From Silvanigrellales bacterium (GTDB lineage Bacteria; Bdellovibrionota_B; Oligoflexia; Silvanigrellales; Silvanigrellaceae), in NCBI GenBank assembly GCA_020247005.1, contig JADCJN010000082.1, positions 1 through 32,741 on the forward strand: a stretch of DNA of 32,741 nt, given 5' to 3'. Positions 17,071 to 25,769 of the stretch are shown here, piece by piece. The notes beneath the pieces are model-generated. The model did not search any database. It was not told the origin of the DNA and saw nothing but the letters and a program-made list of their open reading frames with translations. Position numbers and translations under genes: made by a program. Position 1 is the stretch's first letter, and each line of letters begins with the position of its first letter.

Positions 17071-18345
17071 TCAGATCCTTATGACGAGGCCATCGGTGAG
17101 AGAATTGCGATAGGCACGGAGGGCAGGCACAAGCCCAATGAGCAAGGCGGCTGCGCTCACGAAACCGAGGAGCCAGAACTCGGGTGCCGAAAGAGATTGC
17201 AAGGGAAGAAGAATGCCAAACTCACGTTCGACATAGGGTCGCACTGCCAAAAAGGAAGCGTACATGCCCACAACCCCCAACAAGGCCCCCAGGGTGCCCA
17301 ACAACCAGGATTCGAACACAAGCAGGGCGACGAGCGTTCGAGGGTGAGCCCCGACAGCACGCAAAATCGCCATTTCACGTCGCCTCTCGTTGACGGAGGC
17401 ATACAGGGTGACGAGCATGCCCACCAAGCCGACAAGAACCACAAAACTCGACACAATGCGCAAACCATCTTCCGCATAGGCGATGGTGCGCCACAGTTCG
17501 TCGAGCGTGACGCCAGGAATAATGGCCATCAAAGGCTCGCTTTCGTCCACGTTGATTTCTCTTTGGAGCGAAAGAATGGCTGGGAACGATTTGAGCCGCA
17601 CAAGAAACGATGTGATTTGTTTTGGCTCCAGGTCTTCGGCTCGCAGCGACGCTGCCGGCGTCCTCTGCCCTGCCAGGGCGGGCGCGCCGTCTCCCCAGTC
17701 GATGTGGAGCGCCTCCATGCCTTGGAGCGAGATGTAAACAGCGCGGTCGACGGGGGTGCCTGTTTTCGAGAGAATACCCACCACACGAAAGGGCATGTCG
17801 TCGTGCTTGAGCAGCGCAGGTCCGTCGGTCACCCCATGAGTAACAACCACGGGGTCGCCCATGCGATGCCCCAGTTCCCTGGCGACTTCAGACCCCAGTG
17901 CGACATCAAAAATGCCTTGGGGAGCTTGGCCTTCGGCAAAAGAAAGTCCGCGATCTCCCCGGTACCGGTAACGAGCGTAGAAGTCGGCATTCGTGCCCAC
18001 CACCCGGAAACCGCGGTAGCTGTCGCCAAGCGAAAATGGAATGGTCCACTCCACAACCGGGTGGTTCGCGTACTTTTGGTACGATTCATAGGACACATTG
18101 TTCGTGGCATTTCCCATGCGAAACACTGTGTAAAGAAGCAACTGAACAGGGCCGCCGCGCGCACCCACAATAAGGTGCGTCTGAGAAATCGTATTGGAAA
18201 AGCTGTCGCGCGCGCCCACGCGCACCCGCTCGACGCCAAGAAGAAGAGCTACGGAAAGGGCAACGGAAGCGGCGGTGAGCAATGTCGTGAAACGACGGTT
18301 CCAGAGGCTTCGCGAAGCCAGCAGAAAGAGGGTTCCGAACGTCAT
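17071..18345 (-). CDS. FtsX/MacB-type ABC transporter permease (metal-operon associated)
   Basis: 424 residues. The ATG at 18345 overlaps the stop of the ATPase gene (ATGA) and has a strong AAGGAG seven bases upstream. Topology is that of the MacB/FtsX family: one N-terminal span (about 15-40), a large periplasmic MacB-PCD-like domain (about 40-285) and three C-terminal spans (about 290-420), with the coupling helix ERRREMAILRAVGA. The extracytoplasmic part has blocks such as LIVGARGGPVQLLLY, FRMGNATNN and SLGDSYRGFRVVG. From memory these recur in a subfamily found in zinc-responsive operons (for example the PA4063-PA4066 cluster of Pseudomonas). It is likely to work on an envelope protein or small ligand instead of acting as the metal channel itself. 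Confidence 0.88.
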   Translation of the reverse strand: MTFGTLFLLASRSLWNRRFTTLLTAASVALSVALLLGVERVRVGARDSFSNTISQTHLIVGARGGPVQLLLYTVFRMGNATNNVSYESYQKYANHPVVEWTIPFSLGDSYRGFRVVGTNADFYARYRYRGDRGLSFAEGQAPQGIFDVALGSEVARELGHRMGDPVVVTHGVTDGPALLKHDDMPFRVVGILSKTGTPVDRAVYISLQGMEALHIDWGDGAPALAGQRTPAASLRAEDLEPKQITSFLVRLKSFPAILSLQREINVDESEPLMAIIPGVTLDELWRTIAYAEDGLRIVSSFVVLVGLVGMLVTLYASVNERRREMAILRAVGAHPRTLVALLVFESWLLGTLGALLGVVGMYASFLAVRPYVEREFGILLPLQSLSAPEFWLLGFVSAAALLIGLVPALRAYRNSLTDGLVIRI

Positions 18346-19076
18346 GGCAAAGCTCCTTCCGTACTCAACGCGCGTGTCACATTGAGTTCTGCCAAAGACA
18401 CGCTTCTCGGAAAGAGCGGACGCAACGCGGCATCGTGGCTCACGAAGAGGAGCGAAGACCTTTGCGCCTCGCACTGTTTGAACAAAACGTCCAGATACGC
18501 TTGCCTCGCATCGGCATCCAGAGCCGAAGTCGGCTCGTCGGCGATTAAAAGCTCGGGCGCACCCAACAGAGCCCGTGCGGCGGCCACCCGTTGTTGCTGG
18601 CCCACCGACAGTTCGGTCACTGGTTTCCCGCGGAGGTCTTGGAGCCCAAGAGCCTCGCAGAGGCGCTCCACCTCTTTCTGAACACTGCCCGACGATGAGG
18701 CGTTGGCACGAATGCGTTCTCGCCTGACGCGGCTCATGCGAGCCGGCAAAGCGATGTTGTCCTCAACGCTCAAGTAGGGAATGAGGTTGAACATTTGGAA
18801 CACATAGCCAATGTGGTCGCCTCGAAACGTGTCACGGCGTCCGACGGGCATTTGAAGAAAGTCTTCCCCAAGAACGTGCAGGTGGCCCGTCGCCCCCGAA
18901 AGAACTCCCGCCACAAGCCCCAAAAGCGTTGTTTTGCCGCTGCCACTGGGGCCATGTAAAAAGACGCGTTCGCCTTGCTCCACTCGAAATGCCGGAATGC
19001 GCAGGATCTCCTCGCCTTTCCGGTAAGAGAAGCGTAGGTCGCGTAGTTCGATAGGGGGGTTCGTGGGCTGCACCAT
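18342..19076 (-). CDS. LolD/MacB-type ABC transporter ATP-binding protein
   Basis: 244 residues from the ATG at 19076, with GGAGG 11 bases upstream. An in-frame ATG at 19112 has no ribosome site and would intrude on the divergent gene region. Walker A is GPSGSGKTT, the Q-loop region is YVFQMFNLIPYLS, the signature is LSVGQQQR, Walker B is LLIADEPTSALD and the switch is VSHD. The YVFQ and ADEPTSALD blocks are those of the LolD/FtsE/MacB group. The Val in the signature (LSVGQ instead of LSGGQ) is characteristic of the subset paired with this permease type. It is the first gene of a five-gene operon that continues through the ZnuABC-like genes. Confidence 0.9.
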   Translation of the reverse strand: MVQPTNPPIELRDLRFSYRKGEEILRIPAFRVEQGERVFLHGPSGSGKTTLLGLVAGVLSGATGHLHVLGEDFLQMPVGRRDTFRGDHIGYVFQMFNLIPYLSVEDNIALPARMSRVRRERIRANASSSGSVQKEVERLCEALGLQDLRGKPVTELSVGQQQRVAAARALLGAPELLIADEPTSALDADARQAYLDVLFKQCEAQRSSLLFVSHDAALRPLFPRSVSLAELNVTRALSTEGALP

Positions 19077-19117
19077 GTCGTTTTGGGCCTCCAAGTGATA
19101 CGTCAATCTCATAAAGG

Positions 19118-20014
19118 ATGGAGTCGTTGAAAACAACTGGACAATGCGACTTCCCAGTGGAAACTGCCGCACCCGAAGGAAACGCTTACGTTCGTGACGT
19201 CACCGTTCATGGCGTGCCCACCTTTCGGCACGTCGCAACGGGAGAAGTGCTGCACGGCCAAGTGGGCCCTTGGAAGGAAGCCTGGCAACTTTACCTCGAG
19301 CCTTCGGATCTGTTGCACCGCAAAGGTGAGGCCACGGTGTACGACCTCGGACTGGGCTGCGGCGCTCAGCTGCTGGCCTGCCTCGACGCCTTTAAGCGAA
19401 ATCCTGATCTTTCGAACTGCGAAGTGGTGAGCTTCGACCTCGAAAAAGCAGGACTTGTGGCGCTGCTAGCCGACGCCACCTCCCACCCCCATGCGCTCGC
19501 CCACAAAGACGATTTGGAGCGCTTCGTGCAAGCAGACGACGCCTCCGTGGTGGAAGTGCACAAAGGAGCTCGCGTGTTTCGTTGGCGATTTTTGCGCGGC
19601 GACTTTCGCGAAACAATGCTTCGAGACGACCTTCCCCTTGCCGATTTCTTTTTCTTCGACTTCTTTTCGCCTTCGAGCCACCCCTGGCTCTGGCGGCCCT
19701 CGGTGTTCCGTCGCCTCCGGGAACTGTCGACGCCGCAAGCGCGGCTCATCACGTATGCGAGCGCCACGTGCGCGCGCACGGCCATCGTTTCGGGTGGCTT
19801 CTACATTGGATATGGCATCCCAAGCGGACGGAAGGTGAAGTCGACCGTGGGCGCGTGTCGCCTTGAAGACCTCGACGAACCCTTTCCCCCAAAATGGAGA
19901 GACACCTTCCTGGCGTCGCACAAACCTTTTCTGCCCGATGCCTCTGACGAAGAAAAGGCAGAAGTGACCGAAAGCCTGTTGTCGCACCCGCAGTTTTCAC
20001 TGTCAGCAAAATGA
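19118..20014 (+). CDS. MnmC/MnmD-like SAM-dependent tRNA methyltransferase domain protein
   Basis: 298 residues. The ATG at 19118 is preceded in frame by TAA only two codons upstream, which limits the choice. AAAGG touches the ATG directly, too close for normal pairing, so leaderless or weak initiation is possible. The fold is a Rossmann methyltransferase with a SAM loop VYDLGLGCGAQ (about 74-84). A block DFFFFDFFSPSSHPWLW occupies the place where MnmC has D-x-F-x-P. A late segment has TYASATCARTAIVSGGF and GRKVKST, as in MnmC domain 1. That enzyme completes mnm5(s2)U34 in tRNA. The FAD oxidase half of MnmC is absent, so it is of the MnmD type, though the substrate is unproven. It is divergent from the transporter operon with only 41 bases between the start codons. 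Confidence 0.65.
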   Translation: MESLKTTGQCDFPVETAAPEGNAYVRDVTVHGVPTFRHVATGEVLHGQVGPWKEAWQLYLEPSDLLHRKGEATVYDLGLGCGAQLLACLDAFKRNPDLSNCEVVSFDLEKAGLVALLADATSHPHALAHKDDLERFVQADDASVVEVHKGARVFRWRFLRGDFRETMLRDDLPLADFFFFDFFSPSSHPWLWRPSVFRRLRELSTPQARLITYASATCARTAIVSGGFYIGYGIPSGRKVKSTVGACRLEDLDEPFPPKWRDTFLASHKPFLPDASDEEKAEVTESLLSHPQFSLSAK

Positions 20015-20102
20015 CTTTTCGGCGGCACCAGTCGGCGTCTCCTGTTTCGTTCTGAGCTCCCTTACACTGCATGTGAAACAACCAAACCCAAGGGAGTTGA
20101 AC

Positions 20103-21281
20103 ATGAAAGTCTTTGGAGTCACTGCGCTCGCACGAGGGCTGTCGCACACACCCCTCACATTTCGAAAAATCTCTTTTTCGCTGCTCACCCTTTGCGTTCT
20201 CAGTGGCGCAATTTGGGGCTGCGTCAGTCGCCAATTTAATACCGACGACAACGAAGGCGCAGAGGCACAGAGGCTGACCGCCTCACGCAAAGACTCTGCC
20301 AACTGGGAAATGACGTCACTGAAAGAAACCGTTTTCAAGTCCCTTTCTGGGGGTACGGGTGATTCAAGATTCATCTCTGTGAACCAAAAGTGCATCGTTC
20401 CCGCTGGAACACGGGTTTCGCTTCAACGCACTGCAACGTCCGCATCCAGTGGGCATTTCCGTGTTGTTCTTCAAGCGGCGCTTCCCGCACGAAATGCAAC
20501 TGCGCAGACGCAAAATCCAACGACAACGTCCCGAAGCCAAACAACAACGCCTCGTGCATCAACAACAACAACAACAACAACAACAACGAGGTCTACCTCG
20601 CCTGCTCGTGCGGAAGAAAACGAGAGCCTTCTGTTAAACAGCGAGGGCACCGGCACCCTTCCCTTCAAGAATCCCATCACCTTTAAGGTGAATAAGCCAA
20701 AAGAAGACCTTGAATCAAACGAACCTGTCCTGACTCTCGACTCGGCACCCGCCTTTGCCAACGACTCAAAGCCATGCCCCTTTCAAGAAGGCTACATTTT
20801 TGGAAACGACTGGATGGGCGACGTCCTTCCTCCCACCACGCCGGCAGCCGAACTGGCGGAACGTTTTCTGGCAGAATTCAAAAGTTGCTCAAGTGGGGCG
20901 TCCTACAGTTTAGGAAGCGCCACCTGCAATTCCTCACTCGACTGCTCTTCGTCTATTCAACGCGCCTACCAACGCATGGGCGTCAACATGCAAACGACCC
21001 AAGCCGACATGGATCCCAATTTCACGCAATGCTCAGGAGGCGTGAAACCAGGAGACCACCTTCTTTTAGGGTACAGCTGCTCTGAGCCCGACCACTGGGT
21101 GACACTTGTGCGTGTGAACCGCACCTCGCCCGCAAACTCTTCCGAGAATGTCATTGTCGACGTCTCAAGCGACTGCAACGGACTCTGCCCGGTGCAGGCC
21201 GTGCGCTCCAATTTAGCAAGGCGCGCTGTTTGCGCGTGTGCACGATGGAAGAAGCTCGACGAGGCATGGAAAGCGGAGTAA
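20103..21281 (+). CDS. Lipoprotein with C-terminal NlpC/P60-like domain and Thr tract
   Basis: 392 residues from the ATG at 20103, with GGGAG six bases upstream. The signal runs to AIWGC; lipidated Cys40 is followed by VSRQFN, the shared lipoprotein signature. A Ser/Thr/Gln-rich region of low complexity (about 128-172), with nine consecutive threonines (154-162), separates the N-terminal part from the C-terminal domain. That domain has a motif SLDCSSSIQRAYQRMGV like the nucleophile helix of NlpC/P60 cysteine peptidases (Cys281). GVKPGDHLLLGY and DHWVTLVRVN follow (His331), placed as the G-D-hydrophobic and His strands of that fold. If so, it may cleave peptidoglycan peptides in the envelope. 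Several additional cysteines could make disulfides. It is convergent with the histidine kinase gene. Confidence 0.65.
   Translation: MKVFGVTALARGLSHTPLTFRKISFSLLTLCVLSGAIWGCVSRQFNTDDNEGAEAQRLTASRKDSANWEMTSLKETVFKSLSGGTGDSRFISVNQKCIVPAGTRVSLQRTATSASSGHFRVVLQAALPARNATAQTQNPTTTSRSQTTTPRASTTTTTTTTTRSTSPARAEENESLLLNSEGTGTLPFKNPITFKVNKPKEDLESNEPVLTLDSAPAFANDSKPCPFQEGYIFGNDWMGDVLPPTTPAAELAERFLAEFKSCSSGASYSLGSATCNSSLDCSSSIQRAYQRMGVNMQTTQADMDPNFTQCSGGVKPGDHLLLGYSCSEPDHWVTLVRVNRTSPANSSENVIVDVSSDCNGLCPVQAVRSNLARRAVCACARWKKLDEAWKAE
20560..20587 (+). repeat. CAA trinucleotide microsatellite (about nine units)
   Basis: An uninterrupted CAA repeat lies inside the lipoprotein gene. In the gene's frame it reads as eight ACA codons closed by ACG, giving nine threonines. 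Length change in whole units would alter the linker without shifting the frame. Confidence 0.95.
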
Positions 21282-21324
21282 CTGCCGTTCTCCGTTTCAA
21301 GTGCTGGGCAACCCACGTGAAAAT

Positions 21325-22668
21325 TTAGCTCAACGGATGTGCAGGCGAGCGAGGGCTCGAGGGACGGGAACTCACCAACGTCACCCGAAACCGAGAGCCT
21401 TTGCCAAGCACCGATTCCACGAGTTCGAGGTTACCCCCCAAGAGCTTCGCGAGTTCGCGCGCAAAAAAGAGCCCCAGTCCAATGCCACCGTGCTCGCGCG
21501 TGAGAGGAGGCTCGAGCTGGCTGAAGGCAACAAAGATTTTTTCAGTTTGCTGTGGCGTCATGCCAATGCCATCGTCAACAACATCGATGCAAATGTCTGT
21601 CGACGAAGCCCGCGCTTGAACGTCCACAACAACTCTGCCGTTGTGGGTGTGCTTCACGGCATTGTCGACGAGTGCTGTCAGGATTTGTCCGACCCGGCGC
21701 GCATCGGTGCAAAAGTCGAGAGAGACCTGAGGAGAAACAACCACGTCGAGCGCAATTTTCTTGCGCGCAGCAGCCTCTGCGTAGACTCGAACAGTGTCGC
21801 GCGCCAGCATGCCAACGTCCACAGTATCAAAATGCAAGGGCAACACGCGGCGCTCAATGCGCGAAAAGTCACCAACGTCTTCCAGAATGCGCACCAGTGA
21901 TGACGCATTCCGCCGAATGGCATCGAGCCCCTTTTGCAGCCGCTCGGGTGCGACCTCAGCAGACAGCAGACTGTCTGCGAATCCAAGAATGACTGTCAAA
22001 GGCGTGCGGATTTCATGGCTCATGACAGTCAGAAAGTCGGTTTTGGCGCGTCCAGCTTCTTGGGCAGCCACCACGGAGTCGCGAAGTCCCTGTTCAAGTT
22101 TCTTGAGAGGGGTGATGTCGTCAATGAGGTAGAAAAAGCAATTTTCGCGCCCATCCCACGACACCGGTGCCACCACGACGCTGAACCAAAAGTGCTCGCC
22201 ATCGGTGGAGTCGTGCTTATAGACCCAGCGAGCCGGCTCGCCGGTGTCACGGCTCTCCAGATACTTTTCTGTCCAGAACCGGATGGTGGACGGCTGCACG
22301 CCGATTTGAGTGGCAAGCACAGGACGGGGCGCATCGGAAGCCCCCTGTCCGCGAAAGAACGCAAGCGCAGGCGGGTTGTCCAAAATGTGGAAAATATCAT
22401 TGGGAACAAGTTGAACCACACCAATGAGCATGGGACAGGTGTCAAAGAGCGCTCGTAAAGCCAAGTTGCGCTCTTCGAGCAATTCCCGGAGGTGTCGGGC
22501 TTCCTCGGCTTTCTCTGAGGCTTGACGCTGGCGTGCAAGCACCCTGCGTTGAACCAGCCAACCCACTCCCCAGAGCGAGGCAACCCACACGAGCACAACC
22601 ACCACTGTCGCCATTAAGGAAACAGGCCCATTTTGCATCGACTCGAGTGGACCTGTGGCTGAGTCCAT
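21325..22668 (-). CDS. Membrane-bound PAS sensor histidine kinase
   Basis: 447 residues from the ATG at 22668, with GGAGG 11 bases upstream. An alternative GTG at 22755 overlaps the flgL stop (GTGA) and would add 29 residues. One membrane span (about 16-40) is followed by a coiled segment, a PAS domain (about 70-190, ending FFYLIDDITPLKKLE), and a HisKA domain with MSHEIRTPL (phosphorylated His about 218). The ATPase part has the N box LVDNAVKHT, G1 DDGIGM, the F box FVAFSQLEPPL and G2 GGIGLGL. It has almost no periplasmic loop, so it probably senses a cytoplasmic cue through PAS. No response regulator is adjacent. It ends the flgM-flgN-flgK-flgL operon, which suggests a link to flagellar control. 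Confidence 0.92.
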   Translation of the reverse strand: MDSATGPLESMQNGPVSLMATVVVVLVWVASLWGVGWLVQRRVLARQRQASEKAEEARHLRELLEERNLALRALFDTCPMLIGVVQLVPNDIFHILDNPPALAFFRGQGASDAPRPVLATQIGVQPSTIRFWTEKYLESRDTGEPARWVYKHDSTDGEHFWFSVVVAPVSWDGRENCFFYLIDDITPLKKLEQGLRDSVVAAQEAGRAKTDFLTVMSHEIRTPLTVILGFADSLLSAEVAPERLQKGLDAIRRNASSLVRILEDVGDFSRIERRVLPLHFDTVDVGMLARDTVRVYAEAAARKKIALDVVVSPQVSLDFCTDARRVGQILTALVDNAVKHTHNGRVVVDVQARASSTDICIDVVDDGIGMTPQQTEKIFVAFSQLEPPLTREHGGIGLGLFFARELAKLLGGNLELVESVLGKGSRFRVTLVSSRPSSPRSPAHPLS

Positions 22669-22751
22669 GTCCGTGGTGTCCTCCCCGCGCGAGGCACACC
22701 CCCCGCGCACCTCCACTCTGTGCGTACCAGAGAACAGGCGCGCAAGGAACT

Positions 22752-23651
22752 TCACTTCAAGAAATTCAGAAGGGTCGGTTGCATGATGTCGGCGCTCGAC
22801 TTCAACGTGAACTGCATGGCACCCTCGGCACGTTTGAGGTCCATGGCAGACGCAACAGGGTCGGCGCCTTCGAGCGTGTTGTTGTCGGCGAGAAAACGGA
22901 CCTCTGACGTGTCCATGCGGCTCGCGACGTCTTCAATAGCAGCTTGTCTCGCACCCAAGAGCGCCGTGCTTTTCACGACGTCGTTGGTCGCTTCGTCGAT
23001 GCGGGTCATGGTGGAATGAAGAAGATCGATGTCGTTTTCATTCAAGGCCTGGTGCAAGTCTCGAAGCACCCGGACAAGGGGACGCTTTTCGCCTTCACGA
23101 GGCTCCTGCACTTCGAAAATCTCTCGCCCGGGAAGATTGATGGGACGGAAGCCGTCTTCGTCTACCTGAACAAAAATCACGCCGTCGTCGCCCGAATACG
23201 TCCCGTCAGGGGAAATGGGAGGCAAACCATTACGGAAACCTCCAAACACGTACTTGTCAGCATAAGTGCTGTTTCCCAACTGCACCACTTGGTCGGCCAA
23301 GTTGCGAACCTCTTCGGCAACAATCTGCCGCGTCTGTGCGTCCCATGTTCCATTCGCTTGCTGAACTGAAAGCTCCTTGGCGCGCACCAAGGCGTCGGTC
23401 ACGCCGCGCAACGAATCTTCGGTTTTTCCCAGGTAGCCGCGTGCGTAGTCGAGCGTGCGCCGAAATTGTTGGATGTTTTCGAGCTTGTTTCGGTTCCGAA
23501 GCACACGCACGGCGGAAACAGGATCGGTGCTCATTTTGCGAAGGCGCCGCCCTGAAATGGCCGTTTCCTGCATCTCGTCGGCGGTTGAACGCACTCCCGC
23601 AATGCGGTTGTCGGTGGAAGCAAAGCGAAGGCGTTCCGAAACCCGTGTCAT
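22752..23651 (-). CDS. flgL: Flagellar hook-associated protein 3 (hook-filament junction)
   Basis: 299 residues from the ATG at 23651. The N-terminal helix region MTRVSERLRFASTDNRIAG through TDPVSAVRVLRNRNKLENIQQF matches flagellin-like FlgL, as does the C-terminal helical region with ARQAAIEDVASRMD. The middle has the KYVFGGFRNGLPPISPDGTYSGDDG segment that is highly typical of FlgL. The length is normal. FlgL is exported by the flagellar type III apparatus and joins FlgK to the filament. It follows flgK by 72 bases. Confidence 0.94.
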   Translation of the reverse strand: MTRVSERLRFASTDNRIAGVRSTADEMQETAISGRRLRKMSTDPVSAVRVLRNRNKLENIQQFRRTLDYARGYLGKTEDSLRGVTDALVRAKELSVQQANGTWDAQTRQIVAEEVRNLADQVVQLGNSTYADKYVFGGFRNGLPPISPDGTYSGDDGVIFVQVDEDGFRPINLPGREIFEVQEPREGEKRPLVRVLRDLHQALNENDIDLLHSTMTRIDEATNDVVKSTALLGARQAAIEDVASRMDTSEVRFLADNNTLEGADPVASAMDLKRAEGAMQFTLKSSADIMQPTLLNFLK

Positions 23652-23723
23652 GGCGTTCCCCCGCGTCCGACGTCACCAAAGTGGATTTCAAGGTTGCCGT
23701 TCAGGCTCGTGTGTTCCAACGCA

Positions 23724-25151
23724 TCACCTCTTCAAATCGAGGACAGTGCGGAACATCTCGTCTGCAGTTGTAATGATGCGCGAACTCGCCGTGAAGAGAT
23801 GCTGATACTTCAAGAGCGCGGCTGCCTCCTCGTCGAGCGAGACTCCCGACACGGCTTCGCGCTGCGCTTCGATTTGCGTCACAACAATATTCGACGCCTT
23901 CATATTCTCGCGGGCGTGGAGGGTGTCTATTCCCAGACGGCCAACGAAATCATCATAATGCTGGGCCAGCGACATGCCTCTTTCAGCAACAACGGGTTCG
24001 TAAAAGAGCTTCACAAGAGCATTGCCGATGACGTTGTCGCCCGTGGCACCGGGCGTCATCGCCGCCGCGATGGCATCGGGTTCGTTCTGAATGAGCGTGC
24101 TGATGCGAAGCATCTGCCCAGCTTCACCGATTCCATCGGATCCTTCGAAAAAATTTCGGCCTTGAAGTTCCGCATACTCACCGAGGCCATAGCCCTTCGC
24201 ATGAATGGCATTGAACCCCTGTGCCAAGGAAGACGCATAGGTGTTCACGTTCTCTCGAAGGCCGCGCGCATGAACGTCGCGCACCTTCAGGAGGCCGGCA
24301 AGCCGCCCCTGAGAAACCACGTCGGTGACGTCTCTTGTGCTCTGTTTGAACGAATCGCGAAGCACCAGCCTGTGATAAATGCCCTTGTCGTGGTCGTGGT
24401 CCATCTCAAAACTCGAAGCCCTTGTTCCTTCCACAAGAAGAACGCCTCCCGGTCCGCGCACCGTAAGCTGATCGTGCTCGTCTTTATACACCTGGGTGTC
24501 GATGAGCTTCGCGAGTTCGCGGACAATGCCGTCTCGTCTGTCTTCCAGATCGTTGACCCGCGTCGTAGAGTCGGTCTCAAGTTCCTTTATCGACTGGTTC
24601 AAGCCCGCAACTTCCTGAAGCTTCTGGTTGAGAACCGAAACGTTCGCGTAAATTTCGGCCGAAACGTCTTCTTGCACCTGCGCGATGCCGGAATGAGTCG
24701 CGTTGATAGACTGCGTGAGGGCCATGCCGCTTTCCACCAAGTTCGTGCGCACCGCCGGTTCGTCGGGAAAATTTGCGAACTCGCGCACGGCGTTGAAGAA
24801 AGAGGTTGCTCGGTCGCGCATGGTTGAATTCATTTCCGGAGAAAAGAGCGTTTCCAACCTGTCGAGACCCTCGCTTTCTCCGGTTAAGGCGCCTTGCTGC
24901 TGAAGTTCCTTCCGCCACTGAGCTTCAATAAAGCGATCGTGCAGACGTTCCACTGTCTGAATTTTAGCGCCTTGTCCAAGCACATGATTGCCGTACTGGA
25001 CAGGGTTCTTCGATTCCAAGTTCACCCGCTGGCGGCTGAAACCGGGCGTGTGCGCATTGGCAATGTTGTGCCCCGTGGTGTCGACACCCACACGGCTGTT
25101 GTGCAGCGACTCGGAACCCATATTCATGATGTGGTTGAGTGTCGCCGCCAT
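23724..25151 (-). CDS. flgK: Flagellar hook-associated protein 1
   Basis: 475 residues from the ATG at 25151. The N-terminal rod/hook signature is clear: MNMGSESLHNSRVGVDTTGHNIANAHTPGFSRQRV. So is the FlgK repeat VERLHDRFIEAQWRKELQQQGAL and the C-terminal SLDEEAAALLKYQHLFTASSRIITTADEMF. The protein joins the hook to FlgL and is exported through the flagellar apparatus. The start lies six bases after the FlgN-like stop. It is shorter than the 547-residue Salmonella protein, consistent with a reduced central domain. Confidence 0.95.
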   Translation of the reverse strand: MAATLNHIMNMGSESLHNSRVGVDTTGHNIANAHTPGFSRQRVNLESKNPVQYGNHVLGQGAKIQTVERLHDRFIEAQWRKELQQQGALTGESEGLDRLETLFSPEMNSTMRDRATSFFNAVREFANFPDEPAVRTNLVESGMALTQSINATHSGIAQVQEDVSAEIYANVSVLNQKLQEVAGLNQSIKELETDSTTRVNDLEDRRDGIVRELAKLIDTQVYKDEHDQLTVRGPGGVLLVEGTRASSFEMDHDHDKGIYHRLVLRDSFKQSTRDVTDVVSQGRLAGLLKVRDVHARGLRENVNTYASSLAQGFNAIHAKGYGLGEYAELQGRNFFEGSDGIGEAGQMLRISTLIQNEPDAIAAAMTPGATGDNVIGNALVKLFYEPVVAERGMSLAQHYDDFVGRLGIDTLHARENMKASNIVVTQIEAQREAVSGVSLDEEAAALLKYQHLFTASSRIITTADEMFRTVLDLKR

Positions 25152-25157
25152 GCGATG

Positions 25158-25736
25158 TCAGGCCCTCACGCGCACGAACGACGTCGCCTCTGGACCTTTC
25201 GCGCGGCTGCGCGTGCGTCCGGAGGCATCGTAGTCTTGTTGGAAACTCGTTTCCGACCGCAGGATCGCCAGCGAACGAGAAAAATTATGAGCCATTTTCG
25301 AGAGAACGGTTTGATTGCGGCCAATGCGAGGCGCCGCACTGCGAAACAACGCTAGGTATTGCTCCGACACTTCAGTGAGGCCCGTTTTTGCACCTTCGAG
25401 GCGGGAACGGGTTTCAGCATCCACGAGGCTCGTGACGTTGGCGACGTAGGCGTCAAACGCCACCAGGAAATTTCGCAACGAAGGAAGCTCTCCACGCGCG
25501 TCGAACCCAATAAGAAAACAGATGCGTCGCAGTGTCACGAGGCGTTTGTCTTCCACGGTTTGAGCTCGGCGCACAATGGTGTCTTTTTCGGTCACGAGGC
25601 GTTCGAATTCCCCCACATCGAAGCGCAACACAAGCTCTTCTTCGCGGTCGAGGACCGGCAGGAGCTCATTGAAAATGCGCATTTGATGCGAAAGGCAATC
25701 CTGGAAGCCCGCCAGGAGCTTCAGGAGCTCTTCCAT
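25158..25736 (-). CDS. flgN: FlgN-like flagellar export chaperone
   Basis: 192 residues from the ATG at 25736 with GGAG six bases upstream. It is an all-helical protein: MEELLKLLAGFQDCLSHQMRIFNELLPVLDREEELVLRFDVGEF resembles the FlgN family, which starts with L-x-x-L-L-x-x-E and a later L-x-x-E-x-x-A-L pattern. The position directly between flgM and flgK is the usual flgN location. FlgN holds FlgK and FlgL before export. The C-terminal tail (about 165-192, basic and Ser-rich) is longer than the classical 140-residue form. Naming relies on helix pattern and synteny. Confidence 0.72.
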   Translation of the reverse strand: MEELLKLLAGFQDCLSHQMRIFNELLPVLDREEELVLRFDVGEFERLVTEKDTIVRRAQTVEDKRLVTLRRICFLIGFDARGELPSLRNFLVAFDAYVANVTSLVDAETRSRLEGAKTGLTEVSEQYLALFRSAAPRIGRNQTVLSKMAHNFSRSLAILRSETSFQQDYDASGRTRSRAKGPEATSFVRVRA

Positions 25737-25769
25737 GTCTCACTCCAGTTTCACTCGCTCAGGTTTCAC

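Noticed and set aside
15432-18681. Two long plus-strand open frames opposite the ABC transporter genes
   Set aside because: The minus-strand genes carry full ABC and FtsX motifs. The plus frames have biased, His/Arg-rich composition and no recognisable fold.
19077-19117. Search for a Zur-type operator ahead of the transporter operon
   Set aside because: No AT-rich palindrome resembling the known Zur consensus was found in the short gap, so metal control is not shown by the sequence.
23694-24827. 377-codon plus-strand frame inside flgK
   Set aside because: flgK is well supported on the minus strand. The frame lacks a start region or domain.
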